A stretch of 64,000 nucleotides of DNA from Neodiprion pinetum (Eukaryota; Arthropoda; Insecta; Hymenoptera; Diprionidae). The translations under genes and the position numbers were made by a program. Location of the stretch: positions 18,216,519-18,280,518 of the forward strand of contig NC_060236.1 in assembly GCF_021155775.2 (NCBI RefSeq). Reading direction: 5' to 3'. Positions 13,746-25,529 of the stretch are shown here, one piece after another; the first letter of the stretch is position 1; every line of letters starts with the position of its first letter. A model generated the notes under the pieces. The model made no database searches, was not told where the DNA came from, and was given only the letters and a program-made list of their open reading frames with translations.

Positions 13746-13902
13746 TTTCGTGCTATGGAAGCTTTTTTCTTTTTTTTTTTTTTTGCAAAAATGGCGCCGG
13801 TTTGAACAAAAAGTATCGATTTTAGCATTTTTTTTTGGCAGTTTTTTTTACAAAAAAATAGGAAGATGTCAAAAAAAAAAAAAAAGCTTCCATAGCACGA
13901 TA
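13746..13902. repeat. Small palindrome inside the transposon
   Basis: TCGTGCTATGGAAGC followed by a T run at the left is mirrored by an A run and GCTTCCATAGCACGA at the right. The arms are about 30 bp around a 90-bp centre. It lies in the 3' flank of the transposase ORF and could be a nested mini-element or a structural part of the transposon end. Confidence 0.6.
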
Positions 13903-14056
13903 AACAATGACGTTAAGAATATTGTGTAAAAAATTCAACTCGATAGCTTTAAAACTCTGCCCTCCAAGTTGGCCACCGTTTTGAAAAATGCTGTTTCGAG
14001 AAAAACGCGTTCAAAGTTTCAAGTGAGGAAATTTTAGGTAAATCGTTTACTTACGG

Positions 14057-15931
14057 TCAATCAGCGATGCCAGGTCCATACAATATCCCTTCTGCTTCTT
14101 CGAAAAGATCGTGCTCAATGGATTGTTCAATCCGACGAGCTGTCCTCGCCTCTTTGCTATCCAGGGACGCCCGGCGGTTTGCTTGGGTGATGCGCGCATT
14201 CTTGTATTTAGCGGCGAAATCTGCGGCGCTCGGCCCTATCGTGCATCCCATCGTCTCCAAAATTTTTAAAATTGGGTCGTAACCTTCATTGAAGGTGCAC
14301 ACAGCACACTGCGTAGCGATTTCTACTATCTGCTTGCCGCAGAATACGTGCTTTGGGGCTAGTTGCCACACACAGTGATTGAAGCTCTCGTTATTATTTT
14401 GAGTGTTCGCGCCCGTACATCGTTCTAAGAGATCCTCCGTTGTTAGATCATCGTAAATCGGTTTTAAAACTTGTTGTACGTCTTCGTCGAGTGCTGGTGG
14501 ATGGGTGTACTCCTCTCCTGTGGCCTCGGCCTTGCGCCATTCGCACCTCGAATCTTCTCCCGGAGGGCAATACTCATGCTGAGGATTTTCATCAGTTGAG
14601 CTTTTGTGATGAAATGTAGCCCATATGGCTTTCCTCATATTTTCCACGGAATTGGAATTTCGACGAACTGCCAAGCCATAATATTCCGAGAGATTTTTCA
14701 ATAATTTTAACGTCAATTGCGCTCTTTTCGGTTCAACAGCAGTGTTTTTTGTTTGATTTTTTTTAGTTTTCGGAGAACTCGAACGAGATCCTTTTTTTTT
14801 CGGTTCACTCTCCATTGCCTTGTCTTCGATTTGATTTTTGGCCTTTTTTAGTTGAACTAACCTTTTTCTTGCTTCGTTTCCCCTTTTATATACTCGCTTT
14901 TTCACGTGCAAAACGCATTCCTTTTTTTTTACCGTCAAATCGTCACCGTACGGCTTGGCTTCTAATAACATCTTGAATGTTTTTGTATCGCCGTCTCCTA
15001 TATAGAAACCGTATTTCGCGTTGTGCAATTCTTCTGATCTCTTGAATACTTCGATTATACCGTCGACTTCCATTTTTCCCGCGCTGCCTTCGTGATTGAC
15101 GTTGCATTCGGATTCATGCGTCTCAGACCACGCCTCGTACTCGGTTGTTCCCTCTTGTCCTTTCCAGAATACACAAGCCTTGCAGAAGCTTGATTTGACA
15201 GCAACATCCAAAACTTTGTTGGTATATTTTCCAATCACGGACACGATACCCATGCGCGACGTGAAACCGCGTTTCGACCACGATCCATCACCGGACACCG
15301 TCAGAATATCGCCCCGATTTTCTGCTTCCAAAGTTTTTTCCTTCTCTTCGGTACCTGCTTTTTTCACGACGGCCTCGTATATTGATTTCGCTGCAATCTG
15401 CAGGATTTTTACGATTCCATAATAGGTGTTATTATTGAAGTTTGCAGTTAAATCCATCAAGGCGATAAAATTTCTAATGCCATTTATGCCGATGCCGACC
15501 AATCGCATGACAAAGCAGAAACGACGATTGATTTCATAAGCATTTTTTATCAAAGGACAAGAATCTATCTCGGCCGGATCTGGACACGAACACTGAACAC
15601 AAATTTTAAAGCCCAATCCGCGAATCGATTTTTTAAAAAACTTCACGTCGCTATTACACTTTTTGCACTTCAACAGTTCCTGAAGAGCGCCGAAAACCAA
15701 AAAGAACTCCAAAATCACGTAGCTAAACGTTTGATCGATTCGGACTTCAAACTCTGGACTCTTTTTCAAGATTTTTGCTGCCGAAGTGCTCGCAAACGTT
15801 AGATTCGTTTCGATATCGTGTCGATTTGTTCCCTTGAAACCACCGGATCTTTTTCGTCTATTTCGCGGATGTCTGCTTCTCGAGCCTTTTCTATCCTGCC
15901 ACGCACATTCCTCTTTCGTACATCTATCCAT
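14057..15931 (-). CDS. Intact DDE transposase with 'Mutator-like' domain, intronless
   Basis: This 624-codon ORF has no stop or frameshift. Residues 1-50 are basic. A possible zinc site follows (CKKC at about 88, then CVQC at about 112). The core holds SGDGSWSKRGF at about 217, followed by MGIVSVIGKYTNKVLDV, a C-x2-C, an H-x4-C and NHEGSAGKMEVDG. YIGDGDTKTF follows at about 315 and KKECVLHVKKR at about 340. A Lys/Ser-rich linker leads to TQNNNESFNHCVW near 515. The two Asp and one Glu in these motifs are the likely DDE triad. The pattern is that of a transposase domain common in animal genomes and often annotated as Mutator-like. The element ends and TTAA duplication point to Kolobok rather than plant-type Mutator. 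The intact frame suggests recent activity. The ATG at 15931 follows the MITE insertion by 39 bp. Confidence 0.9.
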   Translation of the reverse strand: MDRCTKEECAWQDRKGSRSRHPRNRRKRSGGFKGTNRHDIETNLTFASTSAAKILKKSPEFEVRIDQTFSYVILEFFLVFGALQELLKCKKCNSDVKFFKKSIRGLGFKICVQCSCPDPAEIDSCPLIKNAYEINRRFCFVMRLVGIGINGIRNFIALMDLTANFNNNTYYGIVKILQIAAKSIYEAVVKKAGTEEKEKTLEAENRGDILTVSGDGSWSKRGFTSRMGIVSVIGKYTNKVLDVAVKSSFCKACVFWKGQEGTTEYEAWSETHESECNVNHEGSAGKMEVDGIIEVFKRSEELHNAKYGFYIGDGDTKTFKMLLEAKPYGDDLTVKKKECVLHVKKRVYKRGNEARKRLVQLKKAKNQIEDKAMESEPKKKGSRSSSPKTKKNQTKNTAVEPKRAQLTLKLLKNLSEYYGLAVRRNSNSVENMRKAIWATFHHKSSTDENPQHEYCPPGEDSRCEWRKAEATGEEYTHPPALDEDVQQVLKPIYDDLTTEDLLERCTGANTQNNNESFNHCVWQLAPKHVFCGKQIVEIATQCAVCTFNEGYDPILKILETMGCTIGPSAADFAAKYKNARITQANRRASLDSKEARTARRIEQSIEHDLFEEAEGILYGPGIAD

Positions 15932-15970
15932 TTTGAATGTCGAAATCGAACTGAACGACGAGCAGGTAGG

Positions 15971-16585
15971 ACGTACATGAACTTGGCTCGCTAATTATCG
16001 AAAATATGAAATCGGACTATTGCATAATTTGCCGTCAATTAGCCGGAAATTAGTCACGCCTTATTATTTTGTCGCACCCAATTAAAAAAAAAAAAGCGGA
16101 TGGCGTGCTAAATTCTAAAGACATCCGGTTTTGTATTTGAAAATTGAGTGCGACAAAAACAAAAATTCGACGACTAATTTGCGGCTTATTTGCGGCAAAT
16201 TATCAACCTAATCAGAATCACTCATGGTGCTCGCTGTGCGTTATTTTGGTAGTTGGCGGGCTAAATTCTTGAAAAATCAGAACGCCATCCGCTTTTGTTT
16301 TTGAAAATTGAGTGCGACAAAAACAAAAGTTCGACGACTAATTTGCGGCTTATTTCTGGCAAATTATCAACCAAGTCAGAATTACGAATGATGCTCGCTG
16401 TGCGTTATTTTGGTGGATGGCGCGCTAAGTTTTTGAAAAGTTAGCACGCCATCCGTTTTTTTTTTTTCAAAATTGAGTGCGACAAAAAAATAAATTGCGC
16501 GACTAATTTACGACTAATTAACGGCAAATTATGCAATAGTCCGAATTCACATTTTCGACAATTGGCGAGCCAAGTTCATGTACGT
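15971..16585. mobile_element. Foldback MITE with 9-bp target duplication (Mutator-type), with internal 165-bp repeats
   Basis: The element starts ACGTACATGAACTTGGCTCG and its right end reads the same on the minus strand. Inverted repeats extend about 90 bp with few mismatches. Flanks at 15962-15970 and 16586-16594 are both GCAGGTAGG, a perfect 9-bp duplication typical of Mutator-like elements. The middle holds about two and a half tandem units of roughly 165 bp, recognisable by TTGAGTGCGACAAAAA at about 16144, 16307 and 16473. It sits between the transposase ATG and the right end of the host transposon, so it entered after that transposon. Confidence 0.85.
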
Positions 16586-16810
16586 GCAGGTAGGAACGAG
16601 ACAATAGAAATAACAGTCGCACGGGCAGACGGCCGACGCGGCAGCTGTAGCGCTCCGTTGCCTTCTACCAAGAAATGCTGTACAGTAACCGAAATAATCT
16701 GAATTTCGGCATGAAAATTTCAGGGAATATTCGGAAGAGTGTATACTATTCGATAAAGCAAAAAAAAAAAAATCGATTTTTTGAAAATTTCACACTGGAA
16801 AGCTCCCTTA

Positions 16811-18410
16811 AGGGGAAAAATTTAGAAAGGTATAATTCATCGGAATGGGATCGGTAACGATTCGAGGACTTCAAAATTTCACGAATTACAATTTGTACAG
16901 AATATTTTAGAACAAAGTAATCATTTCTATACATATGTTGGCGCAAAAATGCATATATCAGAAACAGGTGAAACACACATTTCGATAATGTTTTCAAGTT
17001 TCATTACAAAAAAAATCAATTTCGAATCACAGCTTTATCTAGACTTTGTAACTTAATTTGAACGAATCACGATAAAATCGCTTTACTCTGAATCCTGTAA
17101 TATCGAACACAGCCTGAGACTCACAATCAGTCTTATTGTTAGGTTCGACTCGCTAATAATATTTAACAGATTAATAAATTGCACTCTATCGTTCGACGAA
17201 TAGAAAAATTGTACAATGCTCAATATTATATATTCATTATGCACGTTTATAATGCTGTGGAGACATTGCGTAATTGAATGACATTGTGATCATGTTAAAA
17301 TGTCATGTGTTGTATATACATATGCAATCGGGTTTCGATGAAGCATGTAACCGTGTTTTCTCCCAAAGCATGACCTGCGTCGTGCCCACTGCATGCAAGA
17401 CTCAAAGGCACCCAGTCGAAAAGATTTACCAACGTAGTTTAATCACAAAAACTCGATTGCTACTACCGATTGAGAGAAAGTGAATAGGCTGATTAAATTG
17501 AGGGCAGTTCGAATTTATTCAAAATATTATTAGAACCGAGTTTTTTTTTTTTTTTTTCGGTAAATTGTTAAAATTATACAATCACAATATAAGCATTAGA
17601 CTTCAGCGAAATATGCTATCTATTTTCATATTATTCAACCAAATGAATGCCCTGATGCGATTTTTTGGACTACACCTAAACGGAGAAATTAAATACTTTT
17701 TTACTACTTATATGAATTTATGATTATTATAAAAGAAGCTTGCTTGGTCCGTTGATAAAAACGCGAAAAAGCAACTTTTCGGAGATTCTAATCAGTTACT
17801 CTACAATATATAAATTGTGGAATGGCGAGATTATTATTATGATTAAATGAAAATTCGAGTTCATTGGTCCGTGTAAGAATGAAAAATCTGCAATCGCCGT
17901 AATTTATTCGGATAGATATGTAGAGCATTGCCTTAAATATACCGACAGTACGTTTTTTCACGTGAAGATTCTTCCAGATTACCATTTTGTGGCTGAGAGA
18001 ACGGCGATTACAATGCCGGCAACAGAAAACCATCCATACATCAAAAACAAAAAGAGTTTACGATCTTCGAAAAAAGTCGAGGCAGGAAGATTCAGTTCAT
18101 CGTGATATTTTCGATAGAATTTAGGATATACCGTGTAAAAATTTGATTAAGAAGTCCAAGAAAGACTGGAAAACTACGTATAAAAGTAAACAAAGGGCAA
18201 GTATACACGAAGAAAATAAAACCGAGGGACGTTCGATCGCTCGGTATCGTTCTTTGTTTGGAAAATGCTATCGCCTGTGAGCCAGTAACAGAACGTGCGG
18301 TTGGCGGCTGAGGCAACGTCCTGCTTAATAAATTCGACCAATACGACGAATAAACCGTCAATTGTTGAAGATATGACTATCAAGCCGATAAATAAGATGG
18401 TAATACTTAC
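16811..18410. other. Spacer between transposon and GC-rich block, no gene seen
   Basis: AT-rich sequence with A/T homopolymers, for example a long T run at about 17540. The minus-strand frame at 17788-18033 contains a Cys/His-rich start, but there is no supporting splice context or known domain. No RNA gene is recognised. Confidence 0.55.
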
Positions 18411-18412
18411 TC

Positions 18413-18740
18413 GCAATGAATCCGTAATCGAGTCCGGCGACGAGCGAAAATCAGAGAGACGACAGGCGAGATCGGAACGAATCTGACGGTTAGGAAAACG
18501 AGCTGCTCTCAGCGACGAAGGGATCCTCTTATATCGGCAACTGCCAGCAGTCCACTGTCCCCTGTAAATTGTAATTGTGCCCCGATCGCCGACGCACACA
18601 TGTGGAATTAGTCTCGCAGCGGCTGTGCTGATTGGTCGAGAGGCTCGATCCTCGGCTGCGATTGGCCGGTTTGAATTTGGAAGCCGACTCCCGTTGTACC
18701 GGCGTCGCCTGTTCCCCTTTCTCGCCTTTTCGCCTCTCTG
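18413..18740 (-). promoter_or_regulatory. Possible promoter and noncoding first exon, minus strand
   Basis: A CpG-rich stretch holds GATATAAGAGG (TATA-like, about 18525-18535) on the minus strand. About 110 bp downstream there is a strong donor: exon sequence ending TCATTGCGA, then GTAAGTATT (18412 downward). No start codon with a convincing frame precedes the donor, so this looks like a 5' UTR exon. The next coding exon downstream on that strand is stathmin exon 1 (9558), making this a candidate distal stathmin promoter. If so, the DDE transposon lies in a stathmin 5' intron. A transcript would be needed to prove it. Confidence 0.35.
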
Positions 18741-18769
18741 TTCTTTCTTTATTTGCTTATTTCGCACGG

Positions 18770-20438
18770 CAACACATCACACCGTACAGATATGTATAAG
18801 TATTTACGTTTCAGAGGTTTAGATAGGTAATTAAGCCGCTTAGGCGTTGCGACGCGAGCCTATCAGAGTTGCACTTTGCTTCCCTGCTTGCTTATATTGT
18901 ACGAAATTATCTCGAAGCGACCGTTTTTGTTCAACGGATTTCTTTGTCGGTTGTCAGACGAAAAAAATTTGACTTGGATGATTCACGTCGTCGTCCTTCC
19001 TGCATGTGTTGTGTATAGTTGCATACATACATGTAACATATCACATATCCTCTGCCTGCGCTTCAGGCTGACTTGAGATCGACTAACCGGCCGTATATAC
19101 AAAAATCCCATCCAAATATAGGCAAACGTTCTGTAACGGGTTTAGCCTCACGTTGAGTACGCGCAGTTTGGCCGTTTAATCGTTGTCTAAACTCTAATGT
19201 TTCGATAATTTTCTATTGATATTGAAATATTGGCTAGCCAAAAATCGGTAATTTCTATTAATTCCATTACGGGATAGTCGTACATAGAGTATTTGTCAAA
19301 TTATTATATTCGTAAGCTAGAAAGATTCCTGCAAAAATATAAAAATAGGAGGATACCGGATTTGTAAATGAAAGCTTAAATACCGATGCTTTGTTTCCAA
19401 TCGCTTAAAAACTGTTAAAAAATCGAATAGTCATTCAATTTTCCTCTACAATAGCTAACTTTATTTAGAAAACTATTTTCTATAAATTTGACTACTATTC
19501 CCTACTAATTTCAATGACATTGCATTGACATTGACTATTTATTATGAATGGGTGATATTAAATTGACTACTGAACAAAAATCTGTTTCACTTATTTACAA
19601 TTAGTAGAAAATAATAACAATAATGTAGAGTCAAATAAAATGAACCCATTAGATTTCTACGAATTTTGAAGCGGTTCGAAACGATATATCGATATCTAAT
19701 ATTGATTAAAATTGCAACATATAATATTTTCTTAAATTTTAAAGAGATCTTTGTACCTTACGAATGGAATAATTCGATAAATACTCAATGTACAATTGTT
19801 TCGTAATGATATCGAGTATATAGGGATGATCATATGCAAGACAGAAGAACAATCAGTTACAATTTTAGTCCACGTACAGTTCTTCCCCTCTCCTTTCCCG
19901 TATTATTCACAGGCCTTGAAACGAGTGAAAAAACAAAAGACAAGGTAAAGAAAGCTGTGGTTCTGCGAAATTCTCACGTTTTTTTTTAAACTCTTCTGCT
20001 CATTCCCTCTAACAATCCGATGAAATTCGTTTATACATAGATAGATATTTTTACAAAGACGTGAAATAAAACAATCTAAGGATGATGGATGGTGATTGGA
20101 ATAAATTTGAGACGACGGGTTATAACAATATTTTGTATTTACCTAATATCATTGCAGAACGAATTAGAGCATCGTAATCAGACAAAAATTCACTAACTTT
20201 TTCATTCACACTTGAGTGATAACATGCAATTATCATCATCATAATACACAATTGAAAATTGAGTTTTATCTTCCTCACAATTATAACTTCTATTTATAAC
20301 AGGCCTATGATTCAGTGACTTGACTAGAAAGGGTTTGATAATTCTTTCTCTCTAAATTGAAAAAAAAATGGTGAAAATAAAATGGAGGGGGGTAATGAAA
20401 ACTAATTACCAACAAATCTGTAGGTACGAGGTACAGGC
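18770..20438. other. Intergenic DNA downstream of phosphatidylserine synthase, no gene seen
   Basis: AT-rich and without long frames, recognisable RNA genes or clear repeats. It separates the candidate distal promoter block from the 3' end of phosphatidylserine synthase. Part of it should be the 3' UTR of that gene. Confidence 0.55.
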
Positions 20439-23400
20439 TCACAAAGCTTTTTTATTCACCGGTCCAATAGTCTGTGTAAAACGTGTGCAGCTAGCCAAGT
20501 TCCCTGGAAGATTAATTAACAATCATCACTTTGCGACGTGGTTTTATCACCATAATCTCACGTGTTGATTGAGACTATTAATGGTAAACTGGATGCGTAC
20601 ATAATGAAACAATATCTATCGAGTTACAGGGAAAATTCATTCTGGATACTCTTGAATAGAATTTACAAATGTTATGATATTAGTTGATCTCAATCTTATT
20701 TGCTATAACAAGGAAAATTTATCTTAAAAATCGAAGAACGAAATGAAAACTGATTTATTTGTCATCTAGTTCACCATTAAAACTCAAGTTCAAATTGAAA
20801 TTCTTACAGAAAAAAAACAAAAATGAAAACAACATACCATCGCTGAAGTTCTCATCCGTACGATTCTTGCCAGTTTCGCTACAGGATATATGTTTCCCAC
20901 TCTGAAACGACAAACGCCATGCGCAGCGCACAAAACGCAAAATGCGTTAGTAACAAAAAAAAAAGAACAAAAAACAGCAACAACATAAACACAAAACATA
21001 AAAATATTGAGGATTAGAACAACGTGAGAGAAATAAAAAAGAAATAAATAGAAAATTGTTAATCGTAATATGGCACCTTGGTGAAAAAATTGAAGGATAT
21101 TGGAAAAATGCCTGAAAGAATTGGGATTCTCTGGTGAATTCTGAGGCTCTTTAAGTTTTTGGAATTTTCAGAGTAGTGATGGGAATCTTTAGAAATGTAG
21201 TATTAGGTTCCCGTGTTTGTAGAAAATTTACATTGTCGTAAAAGATGATTTTTCATAGAAATTTCTCTAATATCTTGAAAACGTTTCTCTTTTCAATTAC
21301 TTTCACTAATTCCACTGATCAGAGATTTGAAGAGACCACAATGATATTCTCTGATATCATGAACATTTTTTGAAATCAGTCAGACTTATTTTGTGCGAAT
21401 AAAAAAAAAAAAAAAAAACACTAAAACCATTGCGTGACAAAAATTGATAAGAGAATTGTACAGTGACCACTCGATTAGGTTTTGAAGTACTCCTGACTTG
21501 TTCCTGTTTCTCTGACCGAAATTACCAGTTTTCTGTATTTTTAAAAAATGTTAAAAATGAATGGTTCGTGAATAAAAAATAGAATGTCATAAGTACTAGT
21601 AAATACGGAGTTCAAGCTTCAAGCTTGTATATTCACGTTATTAATAATATCATCATTATTATCTGTATACGTAAACGTTGATAATAGAGCGAGCATAGCA
21701 AGCGAGAAAAATGACAAACAGCTAGTTTAGATTATTACTAACAGTTGAAAGGTATAGATCGCATTGAACACTTACACAGAACTTCCGGGAAGAATTGCAA
21801 GTACTAATATGTCGTGACTTTTCCATATCAACCAACCAATTCCCTGAAATTTTCCACGATTTCGCGAAGTTCAAGTGAAATGGCCACATTAAATGTAGAC
21901 CGAAAGGTTTCATTTTTTGTCGAAAAAATAAGAGCGTAATCGGTGCCGAGAAAAAGGTGAGGGTAATTAATGGAGAAATTTTTTCACCAGAGCGATCACG
22001 TCTTACGAATAGCAAGTAATCGTACCTCGAAATACTGATGCCAAAGGACGCAGCCATACACACATAGCACAGAAATAAACGACTGGCAAAGAAGCCAAAG
22101 AAGAATATTTAACGCTTGTGTACGCTCGAATACCGGCGCTCCATGACGCACACAGAGGAGAGCCTCTGTCACCATTATGGCCCCATAAACCCAGCATTGA
22201 GTTCCCACCCTGCTACACGATGGATCCGTAACGTACATGTAGTATTGCCTGGGAACAGTTAAATTATTTAGTCAAAACAAGCTTTTTCAACCAAAATTCA
22301 GCGTCTTCGAACGAATTCATAAATTTTGCGCATCATGAACAGACTTTTTGAGAAATATCTAGCCAATTTTATTTGTGTCAATGATCGTCAACTGGAATGA
22401 AAAGACATCTCATTATGTAATTCAAATGAATCAAAGCAAATTCGAATAATGCAAGCTAATATATCAACAATTATGGAAAACGTGGTATCATTACAATGTT
22501 CAAAATGATTAAACTCTGGTGTTTTTTATTCAATTTTAGTGTTTTGAAGCTCATTTTGCCTGCTGAGCAGACTTCCATGAATTGTCTGGATATTATTCAA
22601 GAAATCTTACGTTGTAGAATAGTTATAACGCGTCTGTTGAGTCAGACTTACAAAAACCTATTTTTATCCACTCTAGAGATGATTATTCGCAGAAATTTTC
22701 CCAAGTGATCTCTGGAGATTTCTATGATGAACCAAATAAGCCCAGAAACATTAGAATCGGTTGAAAATACCAGAGTTCAATTATTTTTAAGTTTTCAACT
22801 ATAGAGCCTCTGCTCAAATTGTTGATAGCTTAACTTGTATCATTTTAATTTGCTCAAATTCATTTCTATCAAACAAGAGGAATGTTTTTGAACCGTCTTC
22901 ACAATCATTGGTGAAAATAACACAACTGAAGGGTTTTAAAACGCTATTTCCTCATTTCTTAAGGTTGATTTGATAGGGTTGCACCGATTCATCCTTAATC
23001 ATAATAATGTGTAATTTGAATTTTCGCACCTTACTGAGGGTGCAACAATAACTCCAATCAGTGCAAGCCGTGAAACGACAAACGGATGTGACGGAGGAAA
23101 CTCGTAAACGTGTTTGAGGAAAAATGTGTTGAGCTCGGATATCTGCCAGAAGATAACAAGCTGAGACAAAGCCACGAATCGCATGTAGGTGCAGTTCGGA
23201 TCGAGCCACCTAACGGAGGTCCAGCTTCCAGGAGTAAACTGAAGCACAGCTCTTTTCAGTTTCCCAGTGGTGCTCTCGATGTCCCTGATGCTGACCCATT
23301 TGTATTCGCGCATCTCGAGGCAGGCGCATATCTTAAGTCCGACCCAAATGCCTAGGCCATTGCAGAGGATGACATCAAGGATCAGAGCATCCCACCAGCA

Positions 23401-25529
23401 CTCAACGAAATTGGGCAGCAGATGGGCGAACGCAATCTCTGTCACTTCCCACATGATACTGATCGCCCACAAGATCCCGAGATGCCTTATCAGCACCGCT
23501 TTGAAAGTCCATCCGAGGAAATGTGCCAGTGCAAACACATCCATGTGATTCCATATCTTTTCCAACGATATGTCGGAGCAGTTTACGCCGTACTCCTTGT
23601 CCATGTCGATCCTGAAAGACGACAAGCCCGGGTCTATCCAGACCAAGATCCGCCTGACAGTCTCGTAATTCTGGAAGAGCATGAACAGCAGACCCATCAG
23701 GTAGAGGACACTGCACCCAAAAACTATCCGCCAAACCGCTGGATGTGGTCTGGTGAACGGACCGTTGGGAAATGTCAGCACAGATATGATCAGGAAGAAG
23801 AAGACGACGCACAAGATTCCTGCCCAGATGTTGTCCTCGACGTTTGCTGCATCTCTGCAAAAAATTGATGAAAAAAAATTTCGATAAAACTATCTTTTTT
23901 TTTTATTTTACTGGACTCGCTTCAATAAGCAGTTGGGCCATTTTTTTCACTTCAAGATTCGAAACTAGTCATTGCTTTTTCAACTACAAAGATTGGTCGC
24001 TGCAATAGGTAGAAAAATGAGTTGCAACTATTCTTGGGTAACAAAGTCTACATATTGTTATGTTTGCAATTAGCAATTTTAATGTAAAGAAACTATCAAA
24101 TAAAATTCACTATTTTGAAAATTTAGAATGACTGAAGATACTGAGTCTTCAAGATATCAAGCATGTTTGGTTTCATTATTATGGTTTAAGGTGATCTATG
24201 CGAGTAGACGTCTGGAGATGTAATAGAAACATCAAAGCAGTCTCTACGAAGATTTTGAAATGTCACAAAAAAAACTGTACTGAATGAAACTTGACAATTT
24301 TTGTATCATGAATAAGTACAAATTAAAAGCTCTGATGAAACACAGATAACAAGGCTAATTTTTTTGTGATTGAGGTATTTAGTATTTTGTAGTGAAACGT
24401 GAATTTTATTTCAGGACCTCGAGTGATGAGCCAATTTAACAGAACTTAAATCAATTTGAATGAATTCAGGTGACTTCAAGCGAATGCATGCGAGTTAGTA
24501 AACAGTTTTCAGTGACTTTGACAGAAGCATAATAAAGTCATTGGAATATTCAAAATCGCTTCAGCGCTAACAGAGATTGAAGTTTGAACTGTATTATGAA
24601 AAGACATTTCTTGTCTCTTTTTTTATAGCAAACCAAGCAATAATTGAAAAAAGTGAGCAATGTTAAATTCCAAGGTACAATGCAAATAGCACAAAATTTT
24701 CTGATCATCGACCGTAACGAGTTTTTAAATTTCTCTCCTTTGAAGTTGATTTGAATGAATTGTTTTAAATTTCGTAGTATCAAACTTTTTTTTCTCACCT
24801 AAATGTATGACAATAAAATATAAATGGATATTATTGGTTTGTTGACATATTTCACTATTTAAAAGAAACGAAGTGATGGGTATTTGCTATTGAATTATAA
24901 TTGTTTTTCACGAGTAACAGGCTTTGCGTAGTCCGGTAGCAGTCGCACCTTTGATTCATTCACAAAATAGATGCGAGCCATTATCATTGGCCTTTCAACA
25001 AGTGCGTAATGGCAAGTTGTTTCAAATAAATCTATGTAGACGCATCAAAAGGCTGAACATCCATCGGGTTGGTTTCGCTGAAAAAAAAATGGTCAAAAAA
25101 AAGGAGAGAACAAGGTAAAACAATTTGTATGATCGAAATTAGTGTGTGTTAAATGGTGAACAAAATCAGCAATGTTGAGTTAACAACTAGTATGAGAATT
25201 GCTCAGGGAATTGTTGGGAATATTTGTGCAGAATAATATGAAGCACAATGGAGTGTGATGTGAATGAATTAAACGTACCTGACAAATGCGAAGTAGATAA
25301 CAGCGCCGATCGAGATGAGAAGTAAGGTTATGGTGTGAGGTTTGTAGAAAAATTCGATGGATATGTCGTCTACGGGGCGTTCATTGATCTTGGAGAAGCT
25401 GTCAGTTCCCTGAGTCAATTTATAACCATCATTGCTTTCCGATAAATTACGATTTTTATTCAAATTTTCTTCTCGTCCTTGTAGCCTATTTCGCAATGAG
25501 GTACCCTCAGGTAACTCGTTACTTGTCAT
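20439..25529 (-). CDS. Pss: Phosphatidylserine synthase (PTDSS1-type), five exons
   Basis: The enzyme exchanges serine for the head group of phosphatidylcholine or phosphatidylethanolamine in the endoplasmic reticulum. Minus-strand exons are 25529-25279, 23854-23030, 22248-22026, 20901-20838 and 20503-20439. All are GT-AG and in phase, giving 475 residues, close to the vertebrate enzyme at about 473. The family signatures are in order: VDDISIEFFYKPHTITLL (residues 53-70, first membrane span), EDNIWAGIL, FPNGPFTRPHPAVWR, HLGWTFKAVLIRH, LLPNFVECWWDALILDVILC with the acidic and Trp residues of the catalytic core, TGKLKRAVLQFTPGSWT, ISELNTFFLKHV and RVGTQCWVYGAI. Eight or so membrane segments alternate with short loops. 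The last two exons encode a hydrophilic cytosolic tail ending NKKAL. Reading through the exon 4 donor would give a different tail stopping at 20755. Confidence 0.93.
22490..22800. repeat. Dispersed repeat, copy 2, in a phosphatidylserine synthase intron
   Basis: Homologous by eye to 5930-6260 in the same orientation; see that entry for the shared words. It lies in the intron between exons 2 and 3 (22249-23029). Confidence 0.45.

Larger units (their letters stand above)
13458..16810 (-). mobile_element. Complete DNA transposon with TTAA target duplication (Kolobok-like)
   Basis: The ends are TTAA followed by GGGGGCTTTCCAGTGTGA (from 13462) and, read on the minus strand from 16810, TTAA followed by GGGAGCTTTCCAGTGTGA. 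The inverted repeats match at 17 of 18 positions, and both ends run on into an A/T-rich stretch with ATCG. Inside is one long intact transposase ORF (14057-15931, minus), a small palindromic insert at 13746-13902 and a foldback MITE at 15971-16585. A TTAA duplication with a DDE transposase fits the Kolobok superfamily; piggyBac also uses TTAA, but its protein is different. The superfamily name is an inference from the duplication and the protein. Confidence 0.85.

Noticed and set aside
15096..15422. Plus-strand ORF opposite the transposase
   Set aside because: Antisense shadow of the transposase reading frame.
20755..20837. Alternative end of phosphatidylserine synthase by intron retention
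   Set aside because: The frame is open to 20755, but the tail is Phe-rich; the spliced exon 20503-20439 fits phase and has a strong acceptor.
23110..23868. Plus-strand ORFs opposite phosphatidylserine synthase exon 2
   Set aside because: Antisense shadows of a strongly conserved coding exon.
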